Source of the DNA: Pseudomonas frederiksbergensis
Lineage (GTDB): Bacteria > Pseudomonadota > Gammaproteobacteria > Pseudomonadales > Pseudomonadaceae
Length of the DNA stretch: 64,000 nt
NCBI RefSeq assembly: GCF_003732705.1
Contig: NZ_MOBR01000019.1
Span: 175,490-239,489 of the forward strand
Reading direction: 5' to 3'
Shown: positions 51,181 to 60,404 of the stretch, piece after piece
How positions within the stretch are numbered: position 1 is the first letter of the stretch
How the letters are laid out: every line of letters begins with the position of its first letter
Notes under the pieces: generated by a model
The model's input: the letters and a program-made list of their open reading frames with translations, nothing else
What the model was told of the DNA's origin: nothing
Databases searched by the model: none
Translations under genes and position numbers: made by a program

Positions 51181-51195
51181 AAAAGCCGGTCCAAC

Positions 51196-52143
51196 ATGCA
51201 AAAAAACATCACGTCTTTAGGTTCGCTGAACTGGGATGACCTCAAGTTTTTCCTCGAAGTCGCCCGCACCCGCAAGGCCAGCACCGCGGCCAAGCGCCTG
51301 GCGGTGGACTACACCACCGTGTCCCGGCGCATCAGTTCGCTGGAAGCGGCATTGGGCACGTTGCTGTTCGAGAAGTCCCGGACCAGCGGTTTCGTCCTGA
51401 CCGCCGAAGGCCAGCGTTTGCTGGGTTACGCCGAGTCGATTGAAAGCACGCTGCACATGGCCTGCGAACAGGTTTCCGGTTCCGGTGTGGCGTTGTCCGG
51501 GCACGTGCGCATGGGCTGCACCGAAGGCTTCGGCAGTTTCTTCATCACCCCGCAACTGAGCCACTTCGTCGATGCCTACCCGGCGATCTCGGTGGACATC
51601 CTGCCGCTGCCGCACTTCATCAGCCTGTCCAAGCGCGAGGCGGACATCGTCATCGCCCTGGAACGCCCGGAGCACGGGCCGTACGTCTGCTGCAAACTCT
51701 GCGACTACAAATTGCAGCTGTACGCGACCCAGGACTATCTCGACAAACACCCACCGATCCGCCGCCCGGCAGACCTGGGTAAGCATTCATTCATCAGTTA
51801 TGTCGATGACCTGGCGTTCAGCTCGGAGCTGCTGTACCTGGCGAACGTATTGCCCGGCGCCAGTGCGAATCTGCGCAGCACCAGCGTGATCGCGCAGTTT
51901 GTGGCGGCGCAGCAAGGGCGGTCGCTGGCGATTCTGCCGTGCTTCCTGGCGGCGCAGGATCCGCGATTGCTGCCGGTGTTGCCGGCAGAGATCAACATCA
52001 CCCGGCAATTCTGGATGTACTGCCGGGAGGATCTGCGCAAGCTCAAGCGGATCACCCTGTTGTGGGATTACATCCGCGAAGTCACTGAGCAGAATCAGAG
52101 CCTGTTGATGGGGGACAGTCGGGAGATGGTGTTCGCCGATTAA
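51196..52143 (+). CDS. LysR-family regulator divergent from mmsAB
   Basis: 315 aa from the ATG at 51196 (MQKNITSLGSLNWDDL). HTH region LKFFLEVARTRKASTAAKRLAVDYTTVSRRISSLEAALG; effector domain includes GHVRMGCTEGFGSFFI. Its place suggests it controls mmsAB; in P. aeruginosa that role belongs to the AraC-type MmsR, so a different regulator is used here. Its end overlaps the convergent yfiB stop by four bases. Confidence 0.9.
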   Translation: MQKNITSLGSLNWDDLKFFLEVARTRKASTAAKRLAVDYTTVSRRISSLEAALGTLLFEKSRTSGFVLTAEGQRLLGYAESIESTLHMACEQVSGSGVALSGHVRMGCTEGFGSFFITPQLSHFVDAYPAISVDILPLPHFISLSKREADIVIALERPEHGPYVCCKLCDYKLQLYATQDYLDKHPPIRRPADLGKHSFISYVDDLAFSSELLYLANVLPGASANLRSTSVIAQFVAAQQGRSLAILPCFLAAQDPRLLPVLPAEINITRQFWMYCREDLRKLKRITLLWDYIREVTEQNQSLLMGDSREMVFAD

Positions 52144-52643
52144 TCGGCCATCACCACAATCGACACCCGGCGATTCTCGGTGCGGCCCGCCGGTGTGTCG
52201 TTTGAGGCCACCGGTTCTTTGCTGCCGAGGCCCTGAAGCTTGATGTTTTCTTCTTTCATACCGACAGCGGTCAGGACCTTGCCGACGCTTTTCGCCCGGC
52301 GCAGGGACAGTTGCTGGTTGTAGGTTTCTTTACCCGAAGCATCGGTGTGGCCATCGACCCGCACCCGCTCGATCCCGACACCCAGCAGGGCCTTGCCGAT
52401 GCGCTGGACGATTTCGGTGCTCTGCGGATTCAGGCTTTCAACGTCACTGCCAAACAGCACTTTGCCGGACAGGCCAAACGCCCAGCCCTCGTCGGTCAAT
52501 TCGAAGCCTTGTTGCTTGAGCACGGCGACCTGCGCCGGGGTCAGGCCTTTTTGCGGTGCCGTTTGGCACCCGGTCAATGCCAATAACGCCATGAACAGGG
52601 TGAGGGTGAAAAATCGCAGGGAACGCTGAGGAAGTGAGAACAC
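52140..52643 (-). CDS. yfiB: OmpA-family outer-membrane lipoprotein YfiB
   Basis: 167 aa. Lipoprotein signal peptide ending LLALTGC with Cys at about 26; OmpA peptidoglycan-binding domain with VDGHTDASGKETYNQQLSLRRAKSV and ENRRVSIVVMAD. YfiB sequesters the periplasmic repressor YfiR at the outer membrane in response to envelope stress and so releases YfiN. Third gene of yfiRNB. Confidence 0.92.
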   Translation of the reverse strand: MFSLPQRSLRFFTLTLFMALLALTGCQTAPQKGLTPAQVAVLKQQGFELTDEGWAFGLSGKVLFGSDVESLNPQSTEIVQRIGKALLGVGIERVRVDGHTDASGKETYNQQLSLRRAKSVGKVLTAVGMKEENIKLQGLGSKEPVASNDTPAGRTENRRVSIVVMAD

Positions 52644-52648
52644 AGAAA

Positions 52649-53917
52649 TTAACTCTTGGTTTGAACGTGGACGACTGGGTGCTCCGACCCGGCCGTATGC
52701 TGTGCGCCTCGAGACAGGCGCTTGGCTTGATACATCGCCGCATCGGCGGCGTTGAGCAGGGCGCCCGGTGTGGCGCCATGGTCGGGATAGACGGCGATGC
52801 CGATGCTGAGCGAGGTCAGCACAGAGGTATTGCCGGGCAGCATGATCGGCACTTCCATACTGGCGATAATCTTGTCGGCAATCCGCTCGGCGTCTTCGGT
52901 CTTGTGCAGCGGCGTCAGCAGCACGGCAAACTCATCGCCACCCAGGCGCGCCACCAGATCCTCTTCACGCAATTGCGCACGCACCCGAGTGGCCACCGCC
53001 ACCAGCACCGCATCGCCGGCGGCATGGCCGAAGTTGTCGTTGATTTCCTTGAACCGGTCGCTGTCGAGAAACAACACTGCCACTCGCTCGTTGAGCTTGT
53101 TCGCGTTGCGCAGCGCACGAATCAAGCGTCCCTCGAAAAATGCCCGGTTCGGCAATCCGGTGAGGCTGTCATGACTGGCCTGGTGGGCCAGGGTTTCGTT
53201 CTCACTTTGCAGATGGGTTTGCCAGGATTCGAGTTCATCGAGCAAGGCATTGAAGTCGTTGCCCAGGTTGTCCAGTTCGGCGATAGCGGCGGGCGGCACG
53301 CGCTGGTCGAAGGCCCGTTCGCTGCGGGCGGCGTGCGCCACGAACGCCAGGCTACGCAGCGGACCGGTGATTGAGCGCAGCTGCCGGCGCGCCAGATACA
53401 GCGCCACCCAGGCACTGATCGCCGTACACAACACAATCCCCATCAGGCCGCTGAGCAAAAAGCGCATCAGGCTGCCACCTTGACCGGTGAGCTGAATGCT
53501 GCCGATTTCCAGGCCTTGATGGACGATGGGCATCCTGATGGGTTCTTCCAGGAAGGCCTTGGCGATCTGCATTTCCAGATCGGAGAGCAATCCGGTTTCC
53601 GGTCGCTGCCAGCGGGCGAGCAAAGCACCCTGCGCATCATGCACCTGGGCATCGGCCACTTCTTCGGTGGACGCGATCAACGCCAGCGCCTCGGTGGCGG
53701 CGGCCTTGTCGTTGAACACCACCGCCGCTTCCACGGTGTAGTTGATCGAGCGTGCAATCAGGTGCAGGTTGTGGTCGGCATAGACGCGCAGGGCCAGCAC
53801 CCCGAGCAAGGTCAGCGACACACTGGCCATGGCCACGCCAACCAGCGCAACGATCAAATGGCCGCGACCGATGACCGAGCGCAACGTGGGGCGATTATCC
53901 GATTTGAATAGACTCAT
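52649..53917 (-). CDS. yfiN: Membrane diguanylate cyclase YfiN (TpbB)
   Basis: 422 aa. Two membrane helices flank a periplasmic PAS-like part (about 20-160), then a HAMP segment and a GGDEF domain with LGGDEF at about 324. The inhibitory I-site REED stands five residues before the GGDEF motif, so product inhibition is likely. It makes c-di-GMP and favours biofilm growth unless held down by YfiR. It overlaps the yfiR stop by four bases. Confidence 0.94.
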   Translation of the reverse strand: MSLFKSDNRPTLRSVIGRGHLIVALVGVAMASVSLTLLGVLALRVYADHNLHLIARSINYTVEAAVVFNDKAAATEALALIASTEEVADAQVHDAQGALLARWQRPETGLLSDLEMQIAKAFLEEPIRMPIVHQGLEIGSIQLTGQGGSLMRFLLSGLMGIVLCTAISAWVALYLARRQLRSITGPLRSLAFVAHAARSERAFDQRVPPAAIAELDNLGNDFNALLDELESWQTHLQSENETLAHQASHDSLTGLPNRAFFEGRLIRALRNANKLNERVAVLFLDSDRFKEINDNFGHAAGDAVLVAVATRVRAQLREEDLVARLGGDEFAVLLTPLHKTEDAERIADKIIASMEVPIMLPGNTSVLTSLSIGIAVYPDHGATPGALLNAADAAMYQAKRLSRGAQHTAGSEHPVVHVQTKS

Positions 53918-54489
53918 GGCGCCGCCGGCTTACGGCGCGACAGTTGCAACACGCTCGGGTGAATGCGCACGCCACTGCGGGCGACGGAATCGAGGTTGAC
54001 CTCGAAGGACACTTGATCGTCGCTGACCCGCAGACAGAAAAGGCTGCCGACGGTGCACTGATCGCTGCTTTCGCTGATGCTCAACACCGGTTGGCCGATC
54101 AACGAGGCGAACAAACGGCTGCGTTCATCGGCGGTCAGTTTGCCGATGTAGACCGCATCGCACTCGCCGGCAATCGCCGGGTTGTCGGCCAGCAGGCGTC
54201 GGACGGTGACAGGACGACCGGTGGCCTGAGTGGAACCTTTCACCAGATCGTCGGTGTATTCGGTCGGACCGACCACGCAGAGGCGCAACTGCGCAGGCTC
54301 CACGGGCCAGCGGGCATAACTGAGAATCCCGAGCACCACCTGGGTGACCGCTTTGGCCCGTTGATCGGCCATGCTGACGGCGGTTTCAGGTTGAGCGAAT
54401 GCGATTCCGGCCAGCAACCAGAGCAGGCCGACAAGCCATACACGCTTGCAGCCGATTACGCTCCCTGTCGCCCGGACAGCCAACTTCAT
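53914..54489 (-). CDS. yfiR: Periplasmic repressor YfiR
   Basis: 191 aa from the ATG at 54487-54489 (MKLAVRATGSVIG); the longer frame is upstream non-coding. A signal peptide ends near GIAFAQPE. The YfiR domain reads KAVTQVVLGILSYARWPVEPAQLRLCVVG and carries the paired Cys seen in the family (GECDAVYIG, DQCTVGSLFCLRV). It represses YfiN from the periplasm and responds to redox and envelope signals. First gene of the operon. Confidence 0.93.
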   Translation of the reverse strand: MKLAVRATGSVIGCKRVWLVGLLWLLAGIAFAQPETAVSMADQRAKAVTQVVLGILSYARWPVEPAQLRLCVVGPTEYTDDLVKGSTQATGRPVTVRRLLADNPAIAGECDAVYIGKLTADERSRLFASLIGQPVLSISESSDQCTVGSLFCLRVSDDQVSFEVNLDSVARSGVRIHPSVLQLSRRKPAAP

Positions 54490-54543
54490 GCAGGGATTCT
54501 CTTCGAATTCAACGGAATAATGCCGCAACGATAGCACAGCACC

Positions 54544-54577
54544 GAAACGCCCGCGAGGCTGTAAAACCGGGCGTTTC
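54544..54577. terminator. Hairpin between yfiR and recD, possible terminator
   Basis: GAAACGCCCG and CGGGCGTTTC are perfect 10-bp inverted arms around a 14-base loop. It lies 33 bases past the recD stop. No clear U-run follows on the minus strand, so it may be only a weak terminator. Confidence 0.5.
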
Positions 54578-54609
54578 AGACATATTTACGTCGTCAACCG
54601 ATTGGCATA

Positions 54610-56718
54610 TTAAGGGCTAAACTCAACGCCCTCTTCCAACTCCAGCATCAACCCGCTCAAGCGCTTCACTTTGCGTTGCACCGCCTCTTCGAATACCCCG
54701 GCACGGGGTTCGATCAGGGTGAACCAGTCCTTGGCCCGGGTGATTCCGGTGTAGATCAATTCCTTGGTCAGGACCGGGTTCAAGGCGTCCGGCAGGATCA
54801 GCGCCGTGTGGGCAAATTCCGAGCCTTGGGATTTATGCACCGTCATCGCGTACACCGTTTCGACATCGTTGAGCCGGCTCGGCAAAACAAAACGCACGCC
54901 GCCCTGGCCGTCGTTGCGCGGGAAAGCCACGCGCAGCACGTGCTTCCCGGCTTCCGGGCCGTCGCGTTCCGGCAATTTGAGCGCGATGCCGATGTCGCCG
55001 TTCATCAAGCCCAAGCCGTAATCGTTGCGAGTCATCAGCACTGGCCGGCCTTCGTACCACTGCTGATCGCTGTCGATCAGCCGGGACTTGAGCAAGGCGT
55101 CGGTCACGCGCTGATTCAGGCCTTCCACGCCCCAGGGCCCTTTGCGTACGGCGCACAACAACTGGAACGTATCGAAAGCATTCAGCACTTGCCGCGCCCA
55201 TTCGATCCAGCGTGGATCTTCGAGAGAGCTGTCGAGAGGGGGCCGTTGCTTGCGCAGCAGACCCAGGTAATGTCGATATCCGTGTGGCCCGTCGGCATGG
55301 CCGTCGAGCAGCAAACGCTCCAGCGCTGTGTCCTGTTCACCTTTGAGAGGCAGGGAAAACACGTCTTTAAAGCTGCGTTCGGCCAGGAGCTTGCGAGCTT
55401 CATCGGGGTGCTGTTGATTGACCCATCGGGCTAACTGGCCAATGCCACTGCCTTCGCCGAATCGACGTGAGTGGCGCAGCATCACCACTTGCTGGGCCAA
55501 GGGATGGGTGCCCTCGGTGTCCTCATGCAAACCGCTGGCCTCAAGGCTTTCACCGCTGACGGCCTCCAGCCACTGGCGGGTCTGCGGGTTGTACCAACCG
55601 GCCTCGGCATCGCGGCACAGATCCCCCAGCACGGCCCCCGCTTCCACTGAGGCCAACTGGTCCTTGTCACCGAGCAGCACCAGACGCGCATGAGCCGGTA
55701 ACGCGTCGAGCAAATTGGCCATCATTTCCAGGTCGATCATCGACGCTTCATCGACCACCAGCACATCCAGAGGCAAACGGTTACCGGCGTGATGGCGAAA
55801 ATGTCGGGTGCCTGGCCGACTGCCCAACAGACGGTGCACGGTGGTGACGTCGGACGGAATCTTGTCCCGTACCGCTTCGGCAACCGTCAGGGTTTGTACT
55901 TGCTGACTGATGGATTCCGTCAGTCGCGCGGCAGCCTTGCCGGTAGGTGCGGCCAGACGAATACGCAGCGGTTTGCCGGCCTCCACGGCCGGCGCCTGGA
56001 GCAATGCCAGCAACCGCACCACAGTGGTGGTCTTGCCGGTTCCCGGGCCACCGGTGACGATACTGAACGCACTGCGAGTGGCCAGGGCACAGGCGAGTTT
56101 TTGCCAGTCGATCACCTCGCCCGGCTTGGCGGGGCCGAACAGACCGGTCAGGCGCTGGAGCAGGTCCGCAGGTGTGGCTTCATGCTCTGACAGGCGCTGA
56201 CGCAAGGCGTTGTCGATGCGTCGCTCGTAAGCCCAGTAGCGGCGCAGGTACAAGCGTTTACCCGACAGCACCAACGGCCGATGCCGAGCCGCCTCACGCC
56301 CGTCCACCGCCAATGCCACCAGACTGCTGGCGGCCAGCACCTTGCACCAATGGGCGCCGTCCAGCGCTTCCAGCAATTGCGACGGCAGCAACATCGCGCC
56401 ACTTTGCACATCACCTTCCGGGGGCAGCGACAGGGCGAAGTCCGGTGCCTTGAGCGTCTCGAACAGGTCCAGGCATACATGGCCGTGGCCGAGTTGGTGA
56501 CTGGTCAGCGCCGCCGCCAGCAACACCAGCGGATCATCATCGGGAGCGAGTTCATGGAGAAAGGCAACGAACGCCTTGTCCAGCGCCCGCAGCCAACCGC
56601 GTTCGACCCAACGGGTGAGCAGCAGTAAAAGATCGTCGGCGCGAGTCAGCGGTGCCAAGTCCGCCAGGCTTTCGGCCGCCAGTGGTGTAGGCAACAAATC
56701 GGCGAAGGTGCGGCTCAT
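54610..56718 (-). CDS. recD: Exodeoxyribonuclease V subunit alpha
   Basis: 702 aa. Helicase SF1 with Walker A TGGPGTGKTTTVVRLLALL (about 222), DEAS motif LVVDEASMIDLEMM, and C-terminal AMTVHKSQGSEFAHTALILP. RecD is the fast 5'-3' motor of RecBCD, needed for recombination repair and destruction of linear foreign DNA. It overlaps the recB stop by four bases. Confidence 0.96.
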   Translation of the reverse strand: MSRTFADLLPTPLAAESLADLAPLTRADDLLLLLTRWVERGWLRALDKAFVAFLHELAPDDDPLVLLAAALTSHQLGHGHVCLDLFETLKAPDFALSLPPEGDVQSGAMLLPSQLLEALDGAHWCKVLAASSLVALAVDGREAARHRPLVLSGKRLYLRRYWAYERRIDNALRQRLSEHEATPADLLQRLTGLFGPAKPGEVIDWQKLACALATRSAFSIVTGGPGTGKTTTVVRLLALLQAPAVEAGKPLRIRLAAPTGKAAARLTESISQQVQTLTVAEAVRDKIPSDVTTVHRLLGSRPGTRHFRHHAGNRLPLDVLVVDEASMIDLEMMANLLDALPAHARLVLLGDKDQLASVEAGAVLGDLCRDAEAGWYNPQTRQWLEAVSGESLEASGLHEDTEGTHPLAQQVVMLRHSRRFGEGSGIGQLARWVNQQHPDEARKLLAERSFKDVFSLPLKGEQDTALERLLLDGHADGPHGYRHYLGLLRKQRPPLDSSLEDPRWIEWARQVLNAFDTFQLLCAVRKGPWGVEGLNQRVTDALLKSRLIDSDQQWYEGRPVLMTRNDYGLGLMNGDIGIALKLPERDGPEAGKHVLRVAFPRNDGQGGVRFVLPSRLNDVETVYAMTVHKSQGSEFAHTALILPDALNPVLTKELIYTGITRAKDWFTLIEPRAGVFEEAVQRKVKRLSGLMLELEEGVEFSP

Positions 56719-59700
56719 AGCAGTACTCCCTGTTCCCAGGCGGGCTCGGCCTTGGGTTCCGGCTTGCCCTGGAACAGACGATCCAGACGCTCGATCAATT
56801 CCCGTGGCGGACGGGCGAAATACACGCCTTGGCTGGCCGCTCTCGTGCCGCGCAAGAACAGGTACAACGCGCCGCCGACATGCCGCTCGTAATCGTAGTC
56901 CGGGAGCCGCGCTTTGAGCTGACGATGCAGGGCCAACAGGTACAACACGTATTGCAGGTCATAGCGGTTATCGAGGATCGATTGCTCCATGGCCTGCTCG
57001 GTGTAGGCCATGTCGTCAACGCCGAGCCAGTTGGATTTGTAGTCGGCGACGTAATAGCGGCCGTCGTGTTCGAACGTCAGGTCGATGAAGCCTTTGAACA
57101 TGCCATTGAGCAGCACCGGTTCGGCAGCCACTCGGGCCACGCCGCTGTGGGTGTACTGACGCACAAGTTCATCGAGTTTGAGCACATCGACCTTGTGGCT
57201 GGCGAACCAGAATTCCATCTCGACCCGATATTGGGTCAGTTGCTCGAAGATCACCGGGGGCTGTCCGCCACCGATGTGCAGCGGTGATTTGAGCAGGTGT
57301 TGCAACCAGTCGCTCAACGCAACGATCCAGCCTTCCCAGCCGCGACGATTACAGCGCCGGCCAACCGCGTCTTCCACGGCTTTCGGCGTCGCACTGAAGC
57401 CTTCATCACCGGCCCACTCCAGCAAACCGTGGAGAAAGGTGCCGGGATTCGGCCCACGGGGAAAGCGGTGAATATCCGCGCCGCCAGTGACCACTTCCCG
57501 TGGTGCCTCGGGATCCAGACGCTCATCGTCGAAAAGTTTTTGCGCTTGCGGACTTTCCGGCGCCTCGTCACTGCCCACGCTCATGCTGTCGCCAATACGC
57601 AAGGCGCTATAGGAGGCAATCCACCAGTTTTCGCTGGCCTTGCGCTTTGGAAGCAACGGCGCGAGCAAGGTCGCTTCGTTGCGTGGCGGATGGTAGTGCT
57701 CGGTGGTTGCCTCAGGCATCTCACCGTAACTGAGTGCCGGACAATCCTGTTGCAGGTCTTCCAGCCAACGCTTCAGCCCCGCGGACTCAGCCAGTGCTGC
57801 GCCACCGCCCAACAGATAACCCAATGCCGACAGATGCAACACCGAGCTGTTGTTATTGCCACGCTTGAGGTCGGTCACCCCGAGCCAACAGGCATGTTGT
57901 GCGCGCGTCAGGGCCACATAGAGCAAGCGCAAATCCTCGGCCAGGCGTTCGTCGTCGGCCAGGGCGATCAGCTCGGTGGTCGGTTTCAACGTCACCTGAG
58001 CCTTGCCCGTGGCGTCGTGGTAATGCAGCGGCAAACGACTGCCATCCACCGGTTTCGCCGAGCAGATAAAGGGCAGGAACACCAAGGGGTACTCGAGGCC
58101 CTTGGACTTGTGAATGGTCACGACCTTGACCAACTGTTCGTCGCTTTCCAGGCGCAGGATTTGCTCCTCACCTGCCTGGCCGGACAACGCCAGATGCTCG
58201 GACAAATGACGAATCAGGGCTTGCTCGCCATCCAGTTCGGCGGCCGCTTGTTGCAGCAGCTCGGACAAGTGCAGCAGGTTGGTCAAGACACGCTCGCCAT
58301 CACTGCGGGTCATCAATGCCTGGGGCAGTTGGAAGTCATGCAGCAAGCGTCGAAGCATCGGCAGTACACCTTGCTTGCGCCAGATCTCGCGATACCGGCG
58401 GAACTGCATGACTCGCGCTTCCCAAGCCAACTCGTCCTGATTCAGGCGCTCAAGTTCAGCCAGCGACAGGTTCAGCGTGATGCAGGCCAACGCGGCCCGC
58501 AGTGGACGCTCGACGTCCGGCTCGGCGCAGGCCTTGAGCCAGGTCAGCAGGTCATGGGCTTCCTGAGCGGCGAACACCGAGTCCTTGTCCGACAGATAAA
58601 CGCTGCGCACACCGCGGGCGGAGAGTTCGCCACGCACGGCCTGGGCCTCTTTGCCGTCGCGTACCAGAATCGCGATATCCGCCGGCAGCAGGCCTCTGAA
58701 GTCCTTGCCGTCCTGCGTAAACCCCGCCCTGCCCTGTTGCCCGCCATTAAGCAATGCAGTGATTTCACTGGCGCAGGCAGCGGCCAATTGTTGTCGGTAC
58801 ACCACGCCGGACAGCGGCTGCTCGGCAGGCAGATGCCAGATGTTCAGTGCCGGAACATTCTGGCCATCGATGTGCAAAACCTCTTTGCGCCCCTGGGATT
58901 CGACGGGCAAGAACGGTACGGGGTTATCGCCATTTTTTTCGCGGAAGAGGAACGCACCGCGCCCGGTTTCCCGCGACTCGGCACGCTCGAAAACATGGTT
59001 CACCGCATTGACCATGCCATGGCTGGAGCGGAAGTTGGTACCCAGCGTATGCAAGCGGCCGGTGGTGGCCTGACGGGCGCGCAGGTAGGTGTAGATGTCG
59101 GCGCCGCGGAAGGCGTAGATCGCCTGCTTCGGGTCGCCGATCAAAAACAGACCACACTCGGGGTTGTTGTCTTCGATGCGATAAATGCTTTCGAAGATGC
59201 GGTATTGCACCGGGTCGGTGTCCTGGAATTCGTCGATCAACGCCACCGGAAATTGCTCGCGAATCAGGGTGGCCAGACGCTCGCCGCCGTCGGACTGCAA
59301 GGCTGCGTCGAGACGCAGCAACATGTCATCGAAACCCATTTCCGCGCGGCGACGCTTTTCCTCTTCGAACCGCGCGCCGACCCACTGAGCGGCGTGTTGC
59401 AACACCGCGGCGTCAGGCGTCGGCAAACCATCGAGACTGGCCTTGAGGCCAGGCATGGCATCCAACCCAGGGTGATGGGGCGCGTCGCCTTTCCAGGCTT
59501 CCGCCATGCCATCGGGGGTCAGCCGGGTGAACCCGGTGCCGATGTCCAATTGCTCCAGGGATTCATCTTCGGCCCAGGCCTTGATCTTTTCGAACCAGGG
59601 TTCGAAGTAGCGTGCCTGCATCTTGCGCCCATCGACGCTTTTGCTCGCCACACCCTGGTGACAGAGCAGAAGCAATTCATCCGCCCATTGGCGCCAGGGC

Positions 59701-60404
59701 ATCTTGAGTTCGAGCAGCGCTGTGCGCCGTTCGAGCAAGCACTCGGCGATGAGTTCGGCAGGCTCTTTTCCTTCGACGCTATCGCGCTCGCTGGCGAACA
59801 GCCCGCGCACTCGCGGTAGCAACGCTGCGGGGCCGCCCCAGTTGCCGCGAACCCAGTTCAACGCATCGCCTTGCATCGGGTAGCAGAACAGGCGCCAGTA
59901 ATCGCGCAGAACCTCGCCCAGGAGATCGCTGTGATCAGTTTCCAGGGTCTGGGTAAACAGACTGCCGCTGTCGAAGGCATGCTCGCGCAGCATGCGCTGA
60001 CACCAACTGTGGATAGTCGAGACTGCCGCTTCGTCCATCCATTGAGCGGCGATGTCCAGGCGGTTTGCGCAACCGGACCATTGTTCGGGGAGGTATTGTT
60101 CTCGCAAGTCTGCAATCAGGCTATCGGGCGCAGGAACTTCATCCCGGAAAAACCGTGCAGCTTCGGCCAGACGTGTACGAATTCGTTCGCGCAGTTCTTT
60201 GGTGGCCGCATCGGTGAAGGTCACGACGAGGATTTGCGGCGGCAACAGTTCGCGCCCGAAACCACTCGAGTCGCCGCCGTGACCGAGGACCAGACGCAAA
60301 TAAAGTGCGGAGATGGTGAAGGTCTTGCCGGTGCCGGCACTGGCTTCGATCAGTTGGCTGCCCCGCAGAGGGAAGGCCAGGGCCAACGGAGTTTTCGTGG
60401 TCAT
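56715..60404 (-). CDS. recB: Exodeoxyribonuclease V subunit beta
   Basis: 1229 aa from the ATG at 60402-60404. UvrD-type helicase with Walker A IEASAGTGKTFTIS (about 20-32) and DEFQDTDPVQYRIF; C-terminal nuclease with FKGFIDLTFEHDGRYYVADYKSNWLG (active-site Asp and Lys near 1120; motif quoted in part: VADYKSNWLG). It unwinds 3'-5' and carries the only nuclease of RecBCD, switched by Chi. Stop overlaps recD start and start overlaps recC stop by four bases each, so the three are co-translated. Confidence 0.97.
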   Translation of the reverse strand: MTTKTPLALAFPLRGSQLIEASAGTGKTFTISALYLRLVLGHGGDSSGFGRELLPPQILVVTFTDAATKELRERIRTRLAEAARFFRDEVPAPDSLIADLREQYLPEQWSGCANRLDIAAQWMDEAAVSTIHSWCQRMLREHAFDSGSLFTQTLETDHSDLLGEVLRDYWRLFCYPMQGDALNWVRGNWGGPAALLPRVRGLFASERDSVEGKEPAELIAECLLERRTALLELKMPWRQWADELLLLCHQGVASKSVDGRKMQARYFEPWFEKIKAWAEDESLEQLDIGTGFTRLTPDGMAEAWKGDAPHHPGLDAMPGLKASLDGLPTPDAAVLQHAAQWVGARFEEEKRRRAEMGFDDMLLRLDAALQSDGGERLATLIREQFPVALIDEFQDTDPVQYRIFESIYRIEDNNPECGLFLIGDPKQAIYAFRGADIYTYLRARQATTGRLHTLGTNFRSSHGMVNAVNHVFERAESRETGRGAFLFREKNGDNPVPFLPVESQGRKEVLHIDGQNVPALNIWHLPAEQPLSGVVYRQQLAAACASEITALLNGGQQGRAGFTQDGKDFRGLLPADIAILVRDGKEAQAVRGELSARGVRSVYLSDKDSVFAAQEAHDLLTWLKACAEPDVERPLRAALACITLNLSLAELERLNQDELAWEARVMQFRRYREIWRKQGVLPMLRRLLHDFQLPQALMTRSDGERVLTNLLHLSELLQQAAAELDGEQALIRHLSEHLALSGQAGEEQILRLESDEQLVKVVTIHKSKGLEYPLVFLPFICSAKPVDGSRLPLHYHDATGKAQVTLKPTTELIALADDERLAEDLRLLYVALTRAQHACWLGVTDLKRGNNNSSVLHLSALGYLLGGGAALAESAGLKRWLEDLQQDCPALSYGEMPEATTEHYHPPRNEATLLAPLLPKRKASENWWIASYSALRIGDSMSVGSDEAPESPQAQKLFDDERLDPEAPREVVTGGADIHRFPRGPNPGTFLHGLLEWAGDEGFSATPKAVEDAVGRRCNRRGWEGWIVALSDWLQHLLKSPLHIGGGQPPVIFEQLTQYRVEMEFWFASHKVDVLKLDELVRQYTHSGVARVAAEPVLLNGMFKGFIDLTFEHDGRYYVADYKSNWLGVDDMAYTEQAMEQSILDNRYDLQYVLYLLALHRQLKARLPDYDYERHVGGALYLFLRGTRAASQGVYFARPPRELIERLDRLFQGKPEPKAEPAWEQGVLL

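Noticed and set aside
57297..59819. 840-codon plus-strand open frame inside recB
   Set aside because: Shadow of recB; no ribosome site and a low-complexity Gln/Gly/Arg translation.
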